Part shown: positions 24,001 to 36,130 of the stretch, in pieces | Numbering within the stretch: the stretch's first letter is position 1 | Layout: each line of letters begins with the position of its first letter | From: Lathyrus oleraceus | Lineage: Eukaryota; Streptophyta; Magnoliopsida; Fabales; Fabaceae | Direction of reading: 5' to 3' | DNA: 64,000 nucleotides | NCBI RefSeq assembly: GCF_024323335.1 | Contig: NC_066580.1 | Coordinates: 141,350,188-141,414,187 of the forward strand | Translations under genes and position numbers: made by a program | The notes under the pieces: generated by a model | Database searches by the model: none | Told to the model about the DNA's origin: nothing | Seen by the model: only the letters and a program-made list of their open reading frames with translations

Positions 24001-26409
24001 TGCACTAGCCTTTGAAGTACTTGCGCCTTTACGGTCAGGTACTTCTTTCTCTAGATTCTTTTGTGCACTACTCTTTGAAGCCTTTGCGCCTTTACGGTTT
24101 CTCCTTGCAGTTTTTGGTGGATCCTCTATAGTTTGTAATTCAGGCTCTTCTTGAAGCAATTGGAACACAGTCAGCATTAGATCATCACCATCAACATGAT
24201 CTGAATCAGTCCATTCAGGAATTTTTTCTTTAACGTACAGCCTGCATGCACCTTGAAGTGTGTGTAAACCATGATTTCGTGGGGACCTGTACAAAGTTGC
24301 CTTCCTTCTTCCAGTTGGGTAGTCAAAGATCCATCCTTCTGCTAACAGATGTTTCTTCGCCTTCAATTTCCACTCTCTCTTCTCAGCCGAGTTTCTCTCT
24401 AATGCGTACAAGTAATATTTCACGACGGCTACAGGACAGAATTCTGGTTCAAGTTGAAGTTTAACTGCTGGAGAAGGCTCAGTGGTTGGAGGACAAACAT
24501 ATAAATCATTGTTCATTCGGGGTGGTTCAGAGACCGGATGTGATAGATTTCTGTCAATCTGGGGAAGCACAGAGTTCATGTTGGGATCCTCTTGGAAAAC
24601 TTGAGTAACTTGAAATATCGAAGTGTAACACTTCTGGTCACGCTTATCCGGTGAAATGTACCGGAATCGTCTATTTTTAGAACAATTGGTTTCGGTCCAC
24701 TCAATTGTCCAACCAAGAAATGCAAGATGTTTCCTCACTTTCGTCTTCAAAGTTTCCCGAACCGTCTTGCTCCTACATCCAAGTGCATACTCATGAATAA
24801 CTTCAGGACAGAATTCAACTTCAGACAGTCTCAGAGGATTCCAAATTATGGACGTAGAACGTTTCCGTTTTCGATTCTTATCTGATTCAAGCTCCTCATG
24901 TAAAATAATTTGCTTCTCACAGTTCCCATCCACCAAAGGAATCCTGCTAGTCCCACCACAGTTTTGATTTGTATCCAACAAGTTTGAAGAATCCCCATTT
25001 TCCTTGGGCCTATCAGACGTTCCAACGTCAGAACCAGACGCATTACCAGGATTAGCTTCAATGTGAACATTATCAGTTGGTTCAGATGACCCTCTTTCGA
25101 GTAAATTCTTCGGAAGGTTTAAGACGGGCCGAACCTCGTTAAGCGTGATGGTATAGTACTCACCAATTACCTCCACAACAAGGTCTCTCCACAATTCTTT
25201 CACATTACAAGTCCATTCTCCAATGGTTTCAGCAAAATCCTTTCTCATCCTAACATCATACCAAATCTGTTTGACCGAGATTGCAACATAGGATACCCTC
25301 TCAGACTCCTCAAACAACTCAAGAAACACCCATTTCCCTCTTGGTAACCAATTCTCAGTTGATTCATCCCAATCCTGAGTGATTCTCAATTGTTTAACTC
25401 CAACCTTCATTTCATCGCCTAAATCAGGGAAGAATATGCTCCTTTCCTCCTTTCCATTGCAGCGATCGAATATCACACCTTCCCACCAAGCATCCTGATA
25501 ATTCACATCAATACAAAGTCCGAATGGAAGATCCATTATCTCTAACCTGATTGGAGGCGGGAATGGTCTAATGAGTCCGCGTCTGTAACCACAATCTGAA
25601 GCAGAAGAAGAATCAAGAACACCATCCAAAACACTAGAAACACTCACAAGTTCAACAATGTAATCCGATTCATTGTCATTTAGAATGTTGTCATATTTAA
25701 CATAACGCTTAGTCCTTGCGCGGCGGATAATTTTCCCAGGATGCCATGATCCCAGAAAACCATCTTCCAAACTCCTCAGCTGAAAGAAAAAAAAAAAGCA
25801 CTTTCAAAAAAAAAACCTTGAACTGGAAATTTCAGATGAAGGAATCACATTCACAACAACATGCAGATTTTATCCGAAAGTAACAATTAGAAAAACCGAA
25901 AAAAAACATCAATAAAGGAAAGAACACTAAGTCCACATTATATTACTATATACAGTATCTCATCTCATTCCTAATTCATCACTTGCATGAAATCCAAACA
26001 GAGCTCAAAACAAGAAAACACAAAGCAGTTTAAGAAAAAGATGAATGGTAATTCAATTATGCAAAAAAAAAAGTCTCAGAGATGTCAAATCAAAATCATA
26101 AATCAAGAAAAAAAATCAAAGATCGTAAACAGAAAAAAAAAACTAGATTCTCTCTGATATAACAGAATTATAACAGTTATGTAAAGAAAACCCCCAAAAA
26201 ACCCTAAAAAAAAACACCACATCGCAAAACCTAATACAAAATCAACAACCCAGAAAATCATAAACAAAAAAAAATCACATCTTTATAAAAATAAATTCAG
26301 AAATCAGAATCATCATTACCTCAACTTTTTCATTGACAAGAAGCTTTGTTTTCAACGCCCCTCTTTTCCGTTTTCGATTTCCAACACTCGTATCACCGTC
26401 AACCTCCAT
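21018..26409 (-). CDS. Agenet/PHD-finger/GNAT acetyltransferase-like nuclear protein, IDM1 (ROS4) type
   Basis: Nine coding exons, all with GT..AG borders and preserved frame: 26409-26320, 25779-23494, 23346-23229, 23108-23023, 22915-22671, 21954-21868, 21769-21670, 21558-21351, 21178-21018; 3381 nt, 1126 codons plus stop. Domains in order: NRKRKR nuclear signal (11-16); Agenet-like region (about 22-165); a second RKRKR signal near 334; two similar modules starting EFCP at about 352 and 476; a Lys/Ser-rich duplicated linker (about 592-633); a Cys-rich segment starting CSCC near 696; a PHD finger from about 763 (CSVCNYGGELILCDQCPSSF, continuing into exon 3), then a second Cys/His cluster; and a GNAT fold with the acetyl-CoA loop QYRRLGMC (988-995). 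Known family: Arabidopsis IDM1 is a histone acetyltransferase that guides active DNA demethylation. That this protein does the same is inference. The start is the ATG on exon 1, in frame across intron 1. Confidence 0.9.
21271..21304. repeat. Perfect 13-bp hairpin in the last intron of the IDM1-like gene
   Basis: ATCACATCTGTAG, an 8-bp loop AACATGTA, then CTACAGATGTGAT. It lies within the intron 21350-21179. Surrounding text (TGCATGTTTGGATTGACAGT ... CTGTCAAACTAACTGTC) suggests the remains of a small foldback element. Confidence 0.8.
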
Positions 26410-26640
26410 TGCAGAGTGATGCAAGAAAATTTCAGAGCCACCGATATCAATGCAGGGAATGCGGAATTTACGTATTTTTATTCAAGAATTCAAGAAAAAG
26501 ATTCATAAACGAAGAAACCAAACGAAACGACGAACTGAACAAACAACGTTAAACGATCGAAACCCCAAATCTCTTGTTTCTGTTTTTATGTGTTTCTGAG
26601 TTCAGTCTGTTCTGTTGTATCAGTGTTATAGTTTTGATCA
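26410..26640 (-). promoter_or_regulatory. Presumed 5' UTR and proximal promoter of the IDM1-like gene
   Basis: The region directly upstream of the chosen ATG on the minus strand. Minus-strand TA-rich words occur around 26645-26655 (TTAATATATTG), a weak TATA candidate. There is no upstream in-frame extension worth adding. The transcription start cannot be fixed from sequence. Confidence 0.3.
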
Positions 26641-28950
26641 CTTCAACAATATATTAAAGAAAAAACAATATTTTTTTTTTTATAATTCTCTACTTTATTC
26701 CTATTGGTCCACGTATACAAACCATGCACGTTACTCATGCGTTTTGAAGGTGCTGTTTAGTTATCGTGATCCTTTCCTCATGCTATTTTTGTTTCCTTTA
26801 AGAGGTTATTTGATGAATAGGAGTTTTGATAGAGTGTGGTCCAGTGCGCGAGAGTGCATCGTGTGGGCGCGCGCCGTTTTAGTGTGTGGAGTGGACCCTA
26901 CTATGAACCATAACGTACTTTCGAGATTTAAGGAAAAGATTTTTATTTTATTTTATTTTTTTGTGATGAAATATTTAATGGTGAAATAAAATAAAATTAA
27001 TTTCAGTATTTATAGTAAATGATGCGAAAAAAGAGGGGGTTTAGATTGGAAAGTAAGGAAAATTGATTACGTTTAAACGTTTATAAGGATATTCATGCTT
27101 AATATAAGGAAACAATGACACATACTATTTGATTTAATTTCAGATTTTTTTGAAAGATTTAATAAATATTAGTCAACAAAATTAATGAAAAAGAGATTTA
27201 CATGTACTTTTTCTTTAATGAATTTCATAAATTCGATTTAATGAGTGTTGAAATATTATTTTTTCACTTCATTTAAATAAATATATAAATATTGTTTTTC
27301 TTTATCCAAAAGAATATATAAGTATTGTTTTTCTTTATAAAAAAAATATTATTTTTGACCAACATAAATTAATGACTAAATGTAGATGGTATAAAGTTTT
27401 TTTTTAAAGATTAATATGCATGCAATTCGTCACTACCATACCATATAGGGCAAAGTTTTAAAAAGTTCATGTAAAAAGAATACAGATTTTATTTTGCTTT
27501 TTGAAAAAAAAAATCTTTTTGACCTTTGAACAAAATTATAGTACAGAAAATCTAATGATTTGTCGGTGGGTTCTTTTTTTGTCAAATTGATATTTTTAAT
27601 TTTTTTTTAATTGGGTGAGTTGAATAAGAAAACATTAGGGATATAGGCAAAGGGGTCTCTCTATATATTCGTTTTGAAATTAACTTTTAAATTACTATTT
27701 ATTTTACTATTGTCAATATTTTAAAACATAAAAAGAATTGTCTTAGTTTAGATTTGAACTCATGATATTGGTTTAAAAAAAAATTAAAAATAAAATTAAT
27801 TTGGCATTCTAAAAAAATAAAAAATAAAAAATAACATGTTAGTCCACTTCATTTTTAAAAATAAAAAACTAAAAAAAATTACATGAAAGCGCCAAATCAT
27901 CAAATTTACTGATTAATATTATTGAAGAGTTAGAATAAAAAAATATTTTAAAATAAATATAAAATCTGTTATTTTTTCACATTTGTGTTTTTAGGATTCA
28001 CTCCATAATTTTTCTTCATATAGGTTACTTGTTACGTAAAGATGTAAGAAAAAAAAGCAACAGATTTTCTTTTTCAAAAAAGTTAAGTGAGGATTAATTT
28101 TTATATAAACAATAATAAATTTGTATTATCCATTTAAAAAGAAAATTATATTTTGTTAAAAAATTTATTCAATATTAATATGCTAAAGAATAGTTATAAC
28201 ACTATTCCTAAAGTGGTTGGAATTGTTCAGATAAAATTTGTTCCAATCGCAAATGTGCAGTTTGATTTACTTCGACTTATTTTAAAAATAAATTCAAATC
28301 AAACTAAACCAAATAATATGGCTTGAGTTTGGTTATAAATTGACGGAAGCAATCAAATAGAATAACATAATTGAATTTAAAGGACTAGTTTATAATATTT
28401 TCTTTAGTTAAGAGATTAAGGTCGAACATTAATTTAAGTTATAAGATTTGATAATTAATTATTATTTTATTTTAAATTATTGAGTTATATATATACATAT
28501 TTATAGAAAACGATATGTTTAGTGATTTAATAATTATTATAAAATAAGTTTATTATTTTGTGCATAAATATGAATTGTGTCTTGCAATTTTATCATCTAA
28601 AGGACAATATAAATAAATTTGAAATATTATATTGTATAATTATATATATTAAAAGAGATATAGGAAAGTAATTAAATTAATTTTTTTCTTTTAATCTTAT
28701 CCTTATCTAATATCAATAAATTAAAGATGAAAACAAAAAAAAATATATAAAAATTTCACTTAAAGCAAAAGTATTATTATTTATAACAAATTAATATTTT
28801 GATTTTGTTGATATGTAAATTAAAATAAATATAATAAAGTATCCATATAAAAATATATAATAATTTGTAAGATATTATAACATAGTGTGGTTTGGTTCGA
28901 TTTGTATCAGAAACCGAACTGAACCATTAATAATAATTTTGTATTACTCT

Positions 28951-29050
<100 letters not shown>

Positions 29051-29499
29051 ATTATATCATATGAGAATACTATAAAATCAAATATTTTGTCTAGGATCAA
29101 TTAATGAAACAAAATGTTTACCGAAAAGTATTAACAATTCTTATTCAGGTCTTAGAGTAATTGTTATTTATTTTAGGCTTAAGTAGTTTTTGGTTTTTTT
29201 TGTAAGTTTGTGCATAACTTGAATCCTTGTAAGTTTTTTGTTTATGTATTTTTTAATTAATAAAGTTTTTCAATATTGAATTTTATTTGATTTTAGTTTT
29301 TAAAGTTAAAATTTATTAATTTTCTATGAATTTTAATTTTGAGGATTAAAACTAAAATGATTTTAACATTATGAGTTATTTCTAAAAAAAATACATGACG
29401 AAAATCAACAAGACGTCAATTTAGAGGGACCAGAAAATTATTTAAATATTTATTTTATTTTTTTATTATTTTATCATACTCTTTTCTAAAACAACTAAT

Positions 29500-30115
29500 G
29501 GCGTGCGTTCGCACGGGTAATAATGTGTTATGCATATTTGTTTTTAAAATGTAATAAGAATGAAAAAGTAGGAAAAACAAAATTATTTAACCAAAAAAAT
29601 TATTATTTCAAAAGAAAAATATATTTTTATTTATATTTGAAGCATAAATATAGTTTATCCATATATACAAATATTTTAATCAAACGTATAATTTCTCGTA
29701 TGTAAATATTAATTTTGTTTTGACATTATTTATAAAAATATTTATACAATTATTTAATTATATAAATATCAACTAATAATATAATATTTTTAAATATTAT
29801 TTTAATTGTATATATAAATATTAGTAATATAAATAAACACATTTTTCTAGTGTTTGAATTTATACATTATTTTAAATATTTTTATTTTTATTTTTTTTAA
29901 TTAAACAAAAAATATAATAACTTGTGTATTTGTACATATTTTGGTCTGGATACCGGTGTGTTTGCACGAATACTAGTGTATTAGACTCATTTGTTTTTAA
30001 AATGTAATGAGAATGAAATAATTGAAAGACAAAATTATTTAACAAATAAAGTTTATTATTTTTAAAAGAAAAAAATATTTTTATTTATATTTAAAGTATA
30101 AATATAGTTTTTTCA
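29500..30115 (+). repeat. Diverged direct repeat pair, ~170 bp
   Basis: Copies at about 29500-29665 and 29950-30115. Each begins with a G/C-containing head (GCGTGCGTTCGCACGGGTAA and CCGGTGTGTTTGCACGAATA) followed by TTTGTTTTTAAAATGTAAT and TATTTTTATTTATATTT. Heads of the type 'gtgcgttcgcacggg' occur at ends of plant repeats, but I could not assign a family. Confidence 0.6.
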
Positions 30116-30975
30116 TATTAAAAAATGATTTTAAAGATACAATAATTTTGAAGATTTTTCATTATTTTTTTTATTTGTTTTTATTTTTAAGTTTTATTTC
30201 TATTATACTCTTTCTTGTATAGAGTGGATTCATATCAATTCTGGATAAGATACATGATAAAAATTATAAAAAATAAAATAAAGTAATGACATTCTTTGTT
30301 GGTAAAAGATAAATATATTTGTGTTTCATCTTTATCAATTATTTATCTATTAAAATAAATTACCGTCAAACTCTCTAATATATCATTTTACTTTTCAAAA
30401 ATTATACTATCAAAAATATATATTTGTAATTAATAAATGCTAAAAAAAATTAATACTTCCTCCTTTTGCCACATCATCTATTTTCCACTTTTTCAATTTT
30501 AAATTTCAATTTTTTTTCATATTCCTTTTTCTTACACTTTCTCACTTTCATTTTAATTTTTTATCTCTCTATTTTCTTTTCTTATTTTATTTTTTTAAGT
30601 ATAAAACACAATTTAAATCTCTTTTTAATTAATGAAGAGGAACACACAAAAATGTTGAATTTTTAAAACATAAAATTTATCTAAAATAAAAACATAATTA
30701 TTATATATAGAAAAATCATAATTTATATAATTATTGTTCATTTTATAATTAAGTAACTCATTTGAAATTGACATGTGTATCTAAATATATTTTATATTGT
30801 ATTAAATTGGATAAAATTCAATAATAGGGCATATAATTAACTTTTTATTTCACGGGTCACTATCAGGACAATATCTAACTTTATTTTAAATACAAATTTT
30901 TTATTTTTAACTATGATTTTCTTCTCCATCTCACCTATCTTTTTTTTAGATAATTATTTAATACAATTCTAAAAA

Positions 30976-31153
30976 GAGATTAATTGAAATACACTGTCAG
31001 TGTAAGTTTTACACTGACAGTTAATTATAGACGTTAGATATTAAAAGAAGTTTGACTTTTATTTTAAAAATCTATAAAGTAATACAAACGGGTGATAATG
31101 ATGAATTGACAGTGTAAAACTTTTTACACTGACAGTGTATAGTAATTAATCTC
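30976..31153. mobile_element. Mutator-type MITE with perfect 9-bp TSD
   Basis: 178 bp with long terminal inverted repeats (about 50 bp; GAGATTAATT at one end, AATTAATCTC at the other, both continuing through TACACTGTCAGTGTAA). It is flanked on both sides by TTCTAAAAA (30967-30975 and 31154-31162). The centre (about 70 bp) is AT-rich and non-coding. Each TIR itself holds a TACACTGTCAGTGTA palindrome. Confidence 0.85.
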
Positions 31154-31162
31154 TTCTAAAAA

Positions 31163-31488
31163 TATTTTATATTGTATTAAATTGAATATCACTCAATAAA
31201 GGTGCACATCATTAACTTTTCATTTCGAAAGGTCACTATCAAGATAATATCTATCTTATTATAACAAATAATTGTCTTTAATTGAGAGATAAATTCTTTA
31301 TTTTCAATTGTGAAATTTTCTTTTCTCCCATTTTCTTTTTTATTTCAAATTTAAATGTGTACTTAAATATATTTTATAGCATATTAAATAAATTTATTTG
31401 TGTGGATGCAAATATATGTTGCTAGTTAAAAATATAAATATAGATTTTTCTTTTATTTATATTTATTTTATATTTTTTTGTTGGATCT
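31163..31488. other. AT-rich spacer between MITE and large MULE
   Basis: No feature seen. Confidence 0.5.
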
Positions 31489-31497
31489 GATTATTTT

Positions 31498-31780
31498 GAA
31501 TTTTTTACGAAAATAATTCACTTTTTCAAGGAAATTCCCAAAATACCTCTGGTTTCAAAAAAAATTCCCAAACTACCCTACTTTTAGGAGGAGTCTTCAA
31601 TTGAATTGGAGACTCCTCTTAAAAATTGAATGGAGGCGCCAATTGGATTGGCTAGGGCAATTGGATTGGCTAGGGCAGGTGCCCTAACCAATCCAATTGG
31701 CGCCCCTGTGTAGGGTTTAAGAGGAGGCACCAATTCAATTGGAGACTCCTCCTAAAATGCTATTTTTTTTTGTAAATGGT
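31498..31780 (+). repeat. Left terminal inverted repeat of the MULE
   Basis: Besides matching the right TIR, it is itself a nested foldback: TTTTAGGAGGAGTCTTCAAT near 31581 pairs with ATTGGAGACTCCTCCTAAAA near 31738, and GGCGCCAATTGGATTGGCTA near 31635 pairs with a near-copy of its complement near 31685. Unlike the right TIR it has an 18-bp tandem duplication of ATTGGATTGGCTAGGGCA (about 31642-31677). Confidence 0.85.
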
Positions 31781-31849
31781 ATACGTGATAGATAAATTTG
31801 ATATAAGACCAATTGATATTAATAAAATTTGTCGTTTACACAAAGAAAC

Positions 31850-33077
31850 CTAATGGTGATGACCGAGATCACCTAACCGACCTCCGGCCCCACATCCTCT
31901 AGCTACCCTAACCCGTGGCCCTAACCCACGTTGATGATTCGGTACCGGTGTTTGAGCATCTGAGGGGCCAGGAGCGTCACTACCAACTACAGGAGAAAGT
32001 CTGTTGAGGTAGTCAGACAAGTCGGCATAGTCTTCAGTATGCATCGATGGCGTACCGCCGTAGCTGAGCTCATGACCCATGCCAGAGAAGTTAGGATGTG
32101 GTTGACTCATTGATGGGCGACCGGGACGGTTGAAAGGAGACATGGGTGTGAATGATGCTTCGAGGAAAGGTTGTTGGGGTGTTTGGTAGAGATAGGGTTG
32201 TTGGATGTTTTGGTTTTGTGAGGTTTGGACTTCTTGGCTACGGTAGGAGGAGGGGCGGTTGGTGTTGAATAATCGTTGGATGTTTAGGGTGATGGGGTGG
32301 GTGTGAAGCGATGTTGAGTCTCATGTTGATGGTCAATTTATTGGTGGTGGTATGGGGTATGCTCTTGGTATTGGGGTTGGGTGTATGGAATGTTTTGGTT
32401 GTATGTTTGTGTGTTGGTTGAACGGAACGTGTGACGGGTAGGGGGTTGTGTGTATCCGGTCTGACACTGTTGTTGGGGGTTTGATGTTGAGGTGTCATGT
32501 GTGTAAGTCATCTGGCGTGGGTCGTACAAGTATATATCTTCGGCGATGAACTGAAAACCAACCGATTTGTACCAAGCCATATAAGTACGACTTGGTTTTT
32601 CTTCAGTTGGCACGACTGTGTCAGTTAACACATGGTCATGACGGTGCTTCCATTTGCGACACTCCGATCTTGCGAAGCTTTGCCATGGATTGAAGTTCCA
32701 TTTGTCGTTAACTTTGCGCATATGCCATTCTCCTAGGCTAGCTGGGGGATCTGGGATATTTTGGGGCATACCAAACTGCAGCTTCACACGATCACTGTTG
32801 TGCATCTCCACAGTTGTGAACCGTATTATCGGTGTGCATGCAGTCCATACAGCCGCGTCTTCAGCGTTGACTTGATGGTCATGATCCAAATTAAGGTATG
32901 GACGCCAAATAAACTAAAATGTAAAAGAAGATTGGATTATAGTCAAGGTAGAAGAAGTTAACAAAATATAACGAAATAATTAAGTTATTTTCCTTACGTC
33001 TGTCGGTCGGAGGTGATCCAACAGGTTGCGATACTGAGTAATACAGTGTCTTGGACATCTGTTGTAACTCATACCAC
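31850..33077 (-). pseudogene. Plant-mobile-domain (PMD, MAIN-like) gene, C-terminal part, cut by Angela
   Basis: Minus strand. Upstream exon 33077-32998 reads YNRCPRHCITQYRNLLDHLR. A 84-bp GT..AG intron (32997-32914) follows. The next exon from 32913 begins FIWRPYLNLDHDHQVNAED, then WTACTPIIRFTTVEMHNSDR, RVKLQFGMPQNIP and a WxxW-rich segment. These are PMD family hallmarks, a domain found both in silencing factors MAIN/MAIL1 and in MULE-borne genes. The exon frame stops at 32338. The tail is read in another frame (32143-31850), ending in a Gly/Arg-rich GRLGDLGHHH, so at least one frameshift lies between 32340 and 32150. The 5' part is missing because an LTR element is inserted at 33077/33078. 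It reads towards the left TIR. Confidence 0.75.
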
Positions 33078-34126
33078 TGTTGGTGTAAGCCCTAGAGGCC
33101 AATACATTTGGTACTTGTATCGAATTATTTATTAATAATAAAAGGTTTTTTCTTTATTATGTTTGTTTAATAAAGTCCCTAGAATAGCTAGTCCGTTTAA
33201 TGTATCAAGTATGACTTAATCATGAGATCACATTAAACATAAGGACACTATTCTTAAAGTATCCGTAGTCAAGATTTATTGTGAAGTGGGATAACATTAA
33301 AGCATGAAGACTATTATGTTTATAGACTGATGATCACATCTCATGGATCATGGATAAAGAGTTATCAAGTCTTAAACATAGGTATGAATATTAAGAGTAA
33401 TATTTATACTGGATTGACCTGCTATGAGAATACTATATAGAATGTTATGCAAAATGTCATAAGTTATTCTCATGGTGATAATGGTGTATACCACCCTTCG
33501 ACCTGAAACCACTATGGACCCTAGATGTAGAGTCGAGTGCCTTATTGCTGATCAAACGTTGTCCGTAATTGGATGACCATAAAGACAATTGATGGGTACT
33601 CCACGAAGCATGCTAAGGGACATGAGTGACCTAGATGGAATTTGCCCATCCTACGTAACAGGATAAATGTCTATGGGCCCAATATTGAACTGGACAAGGA
33701 TGACACGATCTATGCCTTGTGTTCAATATAGACATAAGGGCAAAAGGGTAATTATACATATAATTATTATCACAAAAGGATTTGTCATATCACATGACAT
33801 TTTCGTGTCTTGGGTAGCAGTGATGTGTTGCTAGATACCGCTCACTGTTTATTATGTTAAATACGTGATTTAATATAATTGCCAATGCCGCGAAAACCTA
33901 TAGGGTCACACACAAAGGACATATTGATGAGAGATAGAGTAATTAAGGAATACCGTAATGTACGGTGCCCTTAAGTGAATTATAGAACATCGTAAGGTAC
34001 GGTGTACTTAAGTAGAATACGAAATATGGTAAGGTACCACGCGCTTAAGTGATTTTGGCATATTATAAGATATGGGTCATATACACTTGAGTGGGTTTTT
34101 TAGCTTGCAGCCCACACAAGTGGTTC

Positions 34127-34134
34127 TATAAATA
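34127..34134 (+). promoter_or_regulatory. TATA box of Angela-like 5' LTR (TATAAATA)
   Basis: TATAAATA inside the LTR, about 340 bp before its end, followed by GAACCCTTGTGTAGAAGC, a layout usual for copia LTR promoters. Confidence 0.6.
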
Positions 34135-34172
34135 GAACCCTTGTGTAGAAGCATTGTTGCAGTTGCAATTTC

Positions 34173-34174
<2 letters not shown>

Positions 34175-34231
<57 letters not shown>

Positions 34232-34240
34232 ACTCACTCA
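34175..34240 (+). repeat. (CT)n/(CACT)n microsatellite in LTR
   Basis: About 54 bp of CT followed by four CACT-type units. Confidence 0.95.
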
Positions 34241-34467
34241 AAACCTTCATTTGTAGCAGCTAGCACTGAGATTGAAGGAATCTGTTCGCGTGGTCTGAGT
34301 AGAGGCGTTGTCATTGTTCAACGTTCGTGATCGCTCCGTAGATCTGCATCAAAGGTTATAATCGCCACAAGAGGTAACGATTCTATCACTGATCATGCCC
34401 ATTCGTAAGGATCATTAAAGGAGAATTTTTAAATTCCGCTGCATTTTGAATCGCCCTTCTCCTTCAG

Positions 34468-34480
34468 TGGTATCAGAGCC
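34468..34480 (+). other. Primer binding site (initiator Met tRNA)
   Basis: TGGTATCAGAGCC one base after the LTR end, the standard copia primer site complementary to the 3' end of initiator methionine tRNA. Confidence 0.85.
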
Positions 34481-34807
34481 ACTTACGAAACCATGCATTT
34501 GATAGCTGTTTATTTTCTGTATTTTCTGTATTAATACGATTAAAAGACAGAATGAATCAAAGAATAAACGAGTAATTAAATTGAGATCGATCAAGTTGTA
34601 TATATGATATAAGTAATCCTGATGCAAAATACGGTATATATGATATACTGTTTCTATTTCATTCATTTAAACACTTAATGGTTGTTTTCCTTTGAGCGAT
34701 CAATGATCGTTTGCTTCTTGATCCGACATTAGTATGGTGAAGCAATGACGTGTTGATCAATCATACTGAATCAACAATCGAGATGTGTTTGACGGTCTGA
34801 AATTGGT

Positions 34808-34982
34808 GCATTAGGGTTAATGAAGGCACAAGGATTGTGTTGTCAAAGAGTTATGCATTAAGGTTAATGGCGGCACAAGGGTTGTGTTGTCAAAGAGTTA
34901 TGCATCAGGGTTAATGACAGCACAGGGGTTGTGTTGTCAAAGAGTTATGCGATTAGGATTGTGACTGTGCAAGAGTTGTGCT
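34808..34982 (+). repeat. 47-bp tandem repeat in the Angela leader
   Basis: Three good copies (34808, 34855, 34902) of a 47-bp unit containing GGGTTAATG..GGCACAAGG and TTGTGTTGTCAAAGAGTTAT, followed by a decayed fourth. Confidence 0.85.
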
Positions 34983-36130
34983 TTAAAGTATCAAGTGTTG
35001 ATGCGAAAAACAACGTCGATTTCAAATGAATTGTTCATTAAAATTTTCGGCCAGGGGCGCTGCCCCTTCAACCCCGCAACGGAACACCCGTTCCCGCTGA
35101 CTGGGCAGCGGACCCCCGGCTAACTCTGCGTAGTGTGATCGGTCGCCGAAATTTAATTTGGTTTTAATTAATTAAAAGAATTAAAATTAATAATAATAAT
35201 GTGTTTATTATTATTGTCTTGTGGTGGTCGGTTATGGCCTTAGTTTTCCTTTATTTTGTTTTGGGTTTTTAAAATACGAGCTGTGTGTCGTGCCTCTCTT
35301 TTAATCTCATAATGTAACTTCTTTTCTCATCTCACTCCCTCGTATGTAAAACGAGTTTCTTTTATGTAATGTAATGTTATGAAGAAAGAGAAGAAGTCAA
35401 TATCAAAGGAGGACAACCTTGAAGATCTTACTTGGAGAAGCTTAGATCGTTATTAGGTTAGCTTAGGTTCTCTCATTGGCTTGGGAGAACAATTGCGCTA
35501 GGGGCCATAACTGTTTCATTATGTATGTATGTTGATGCATGTGAATGTATGTTGATGCATGTGAGAGACGATTTATATGATAAATAAGCCGGTGAGATCA
35601 GAATAATTGCAAATTCCCTCAAATTAAATATTAAGTTTATGCTTTCCAAGTTTTAGCACTCATCAAGACTAGTATCGGATAATGTAGGTTTCGCCTACGC
35701 GAGGTGCATGTTCTATATTAGTAAGGTGCGATGGGATAATTGTAATATCTAATTGTTAAAACAATGGGTCAAACTTAACTAAACAAATTATAATAAGATT
35801 ATATATGTTTAGAAGCAAGAGTTGAAAATGATCCATGTGATGGATTGGAATAAGGAGTTATTCACCCAACTAAAATATTTGAGAGTTGTATTAGATATAA
35901 TTGGAAGGAGTTCCTACCTAAATGACCTAGTTTTGTGTAATCCGCCTACGCGGACTTAAAACAAAGTGAAATATGGATCTCGACCCACTAGAAAATCTTC
36001 CAACGGGATTTTCCGAATCAAATGATGAGGGTCATTTGTTTTGAGTAAAATAGTGGGAGCATGTTTAATTAAAGGCCTAATTAAATATGTTATTGATACT
36101 TATATTTTCATTATTTTCATGTAGATTACC
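34983..36130 (+). other. Leader (5' UTR) of the Angela-like element
   Basis: Non-coding. It includes an unusually GC-rich block at about 35043-35145 (CCAGGGGCGCTGCCCCTTCA, then GGGCAGCGGACCCCCGGC), which looks structured, followed by AT-rich text up to the gag start at 36131. Confidence 0.6.

Larger units (their letters stand above)
33078..34466 (+). repeat. 5' LTR of Angela-like element
   Basis: 1389 bp, TGTTGG...CTTCA. Its first 416 bases match 40104-40519 with about 16 differences by eye (about 4%). TATA box TATAAATA at 34127-34134; a (CT)n run at about 34175-34228 lies just downstream, in the presumed start of the transcript. Confidence 0.85.

Noticed and set aside
24246..24464. 72-codon reading and other short plus-strand readings within the IDM1-like gene
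   Set aside because: Antisense shadows of the long exon 2.
26615..26989. 124-codon plus-strand reading upstream of the IDM1-like gene
   Set aside because: No motif, Phe/Tyr-rich translation of AT-rich promoter-side DNA.
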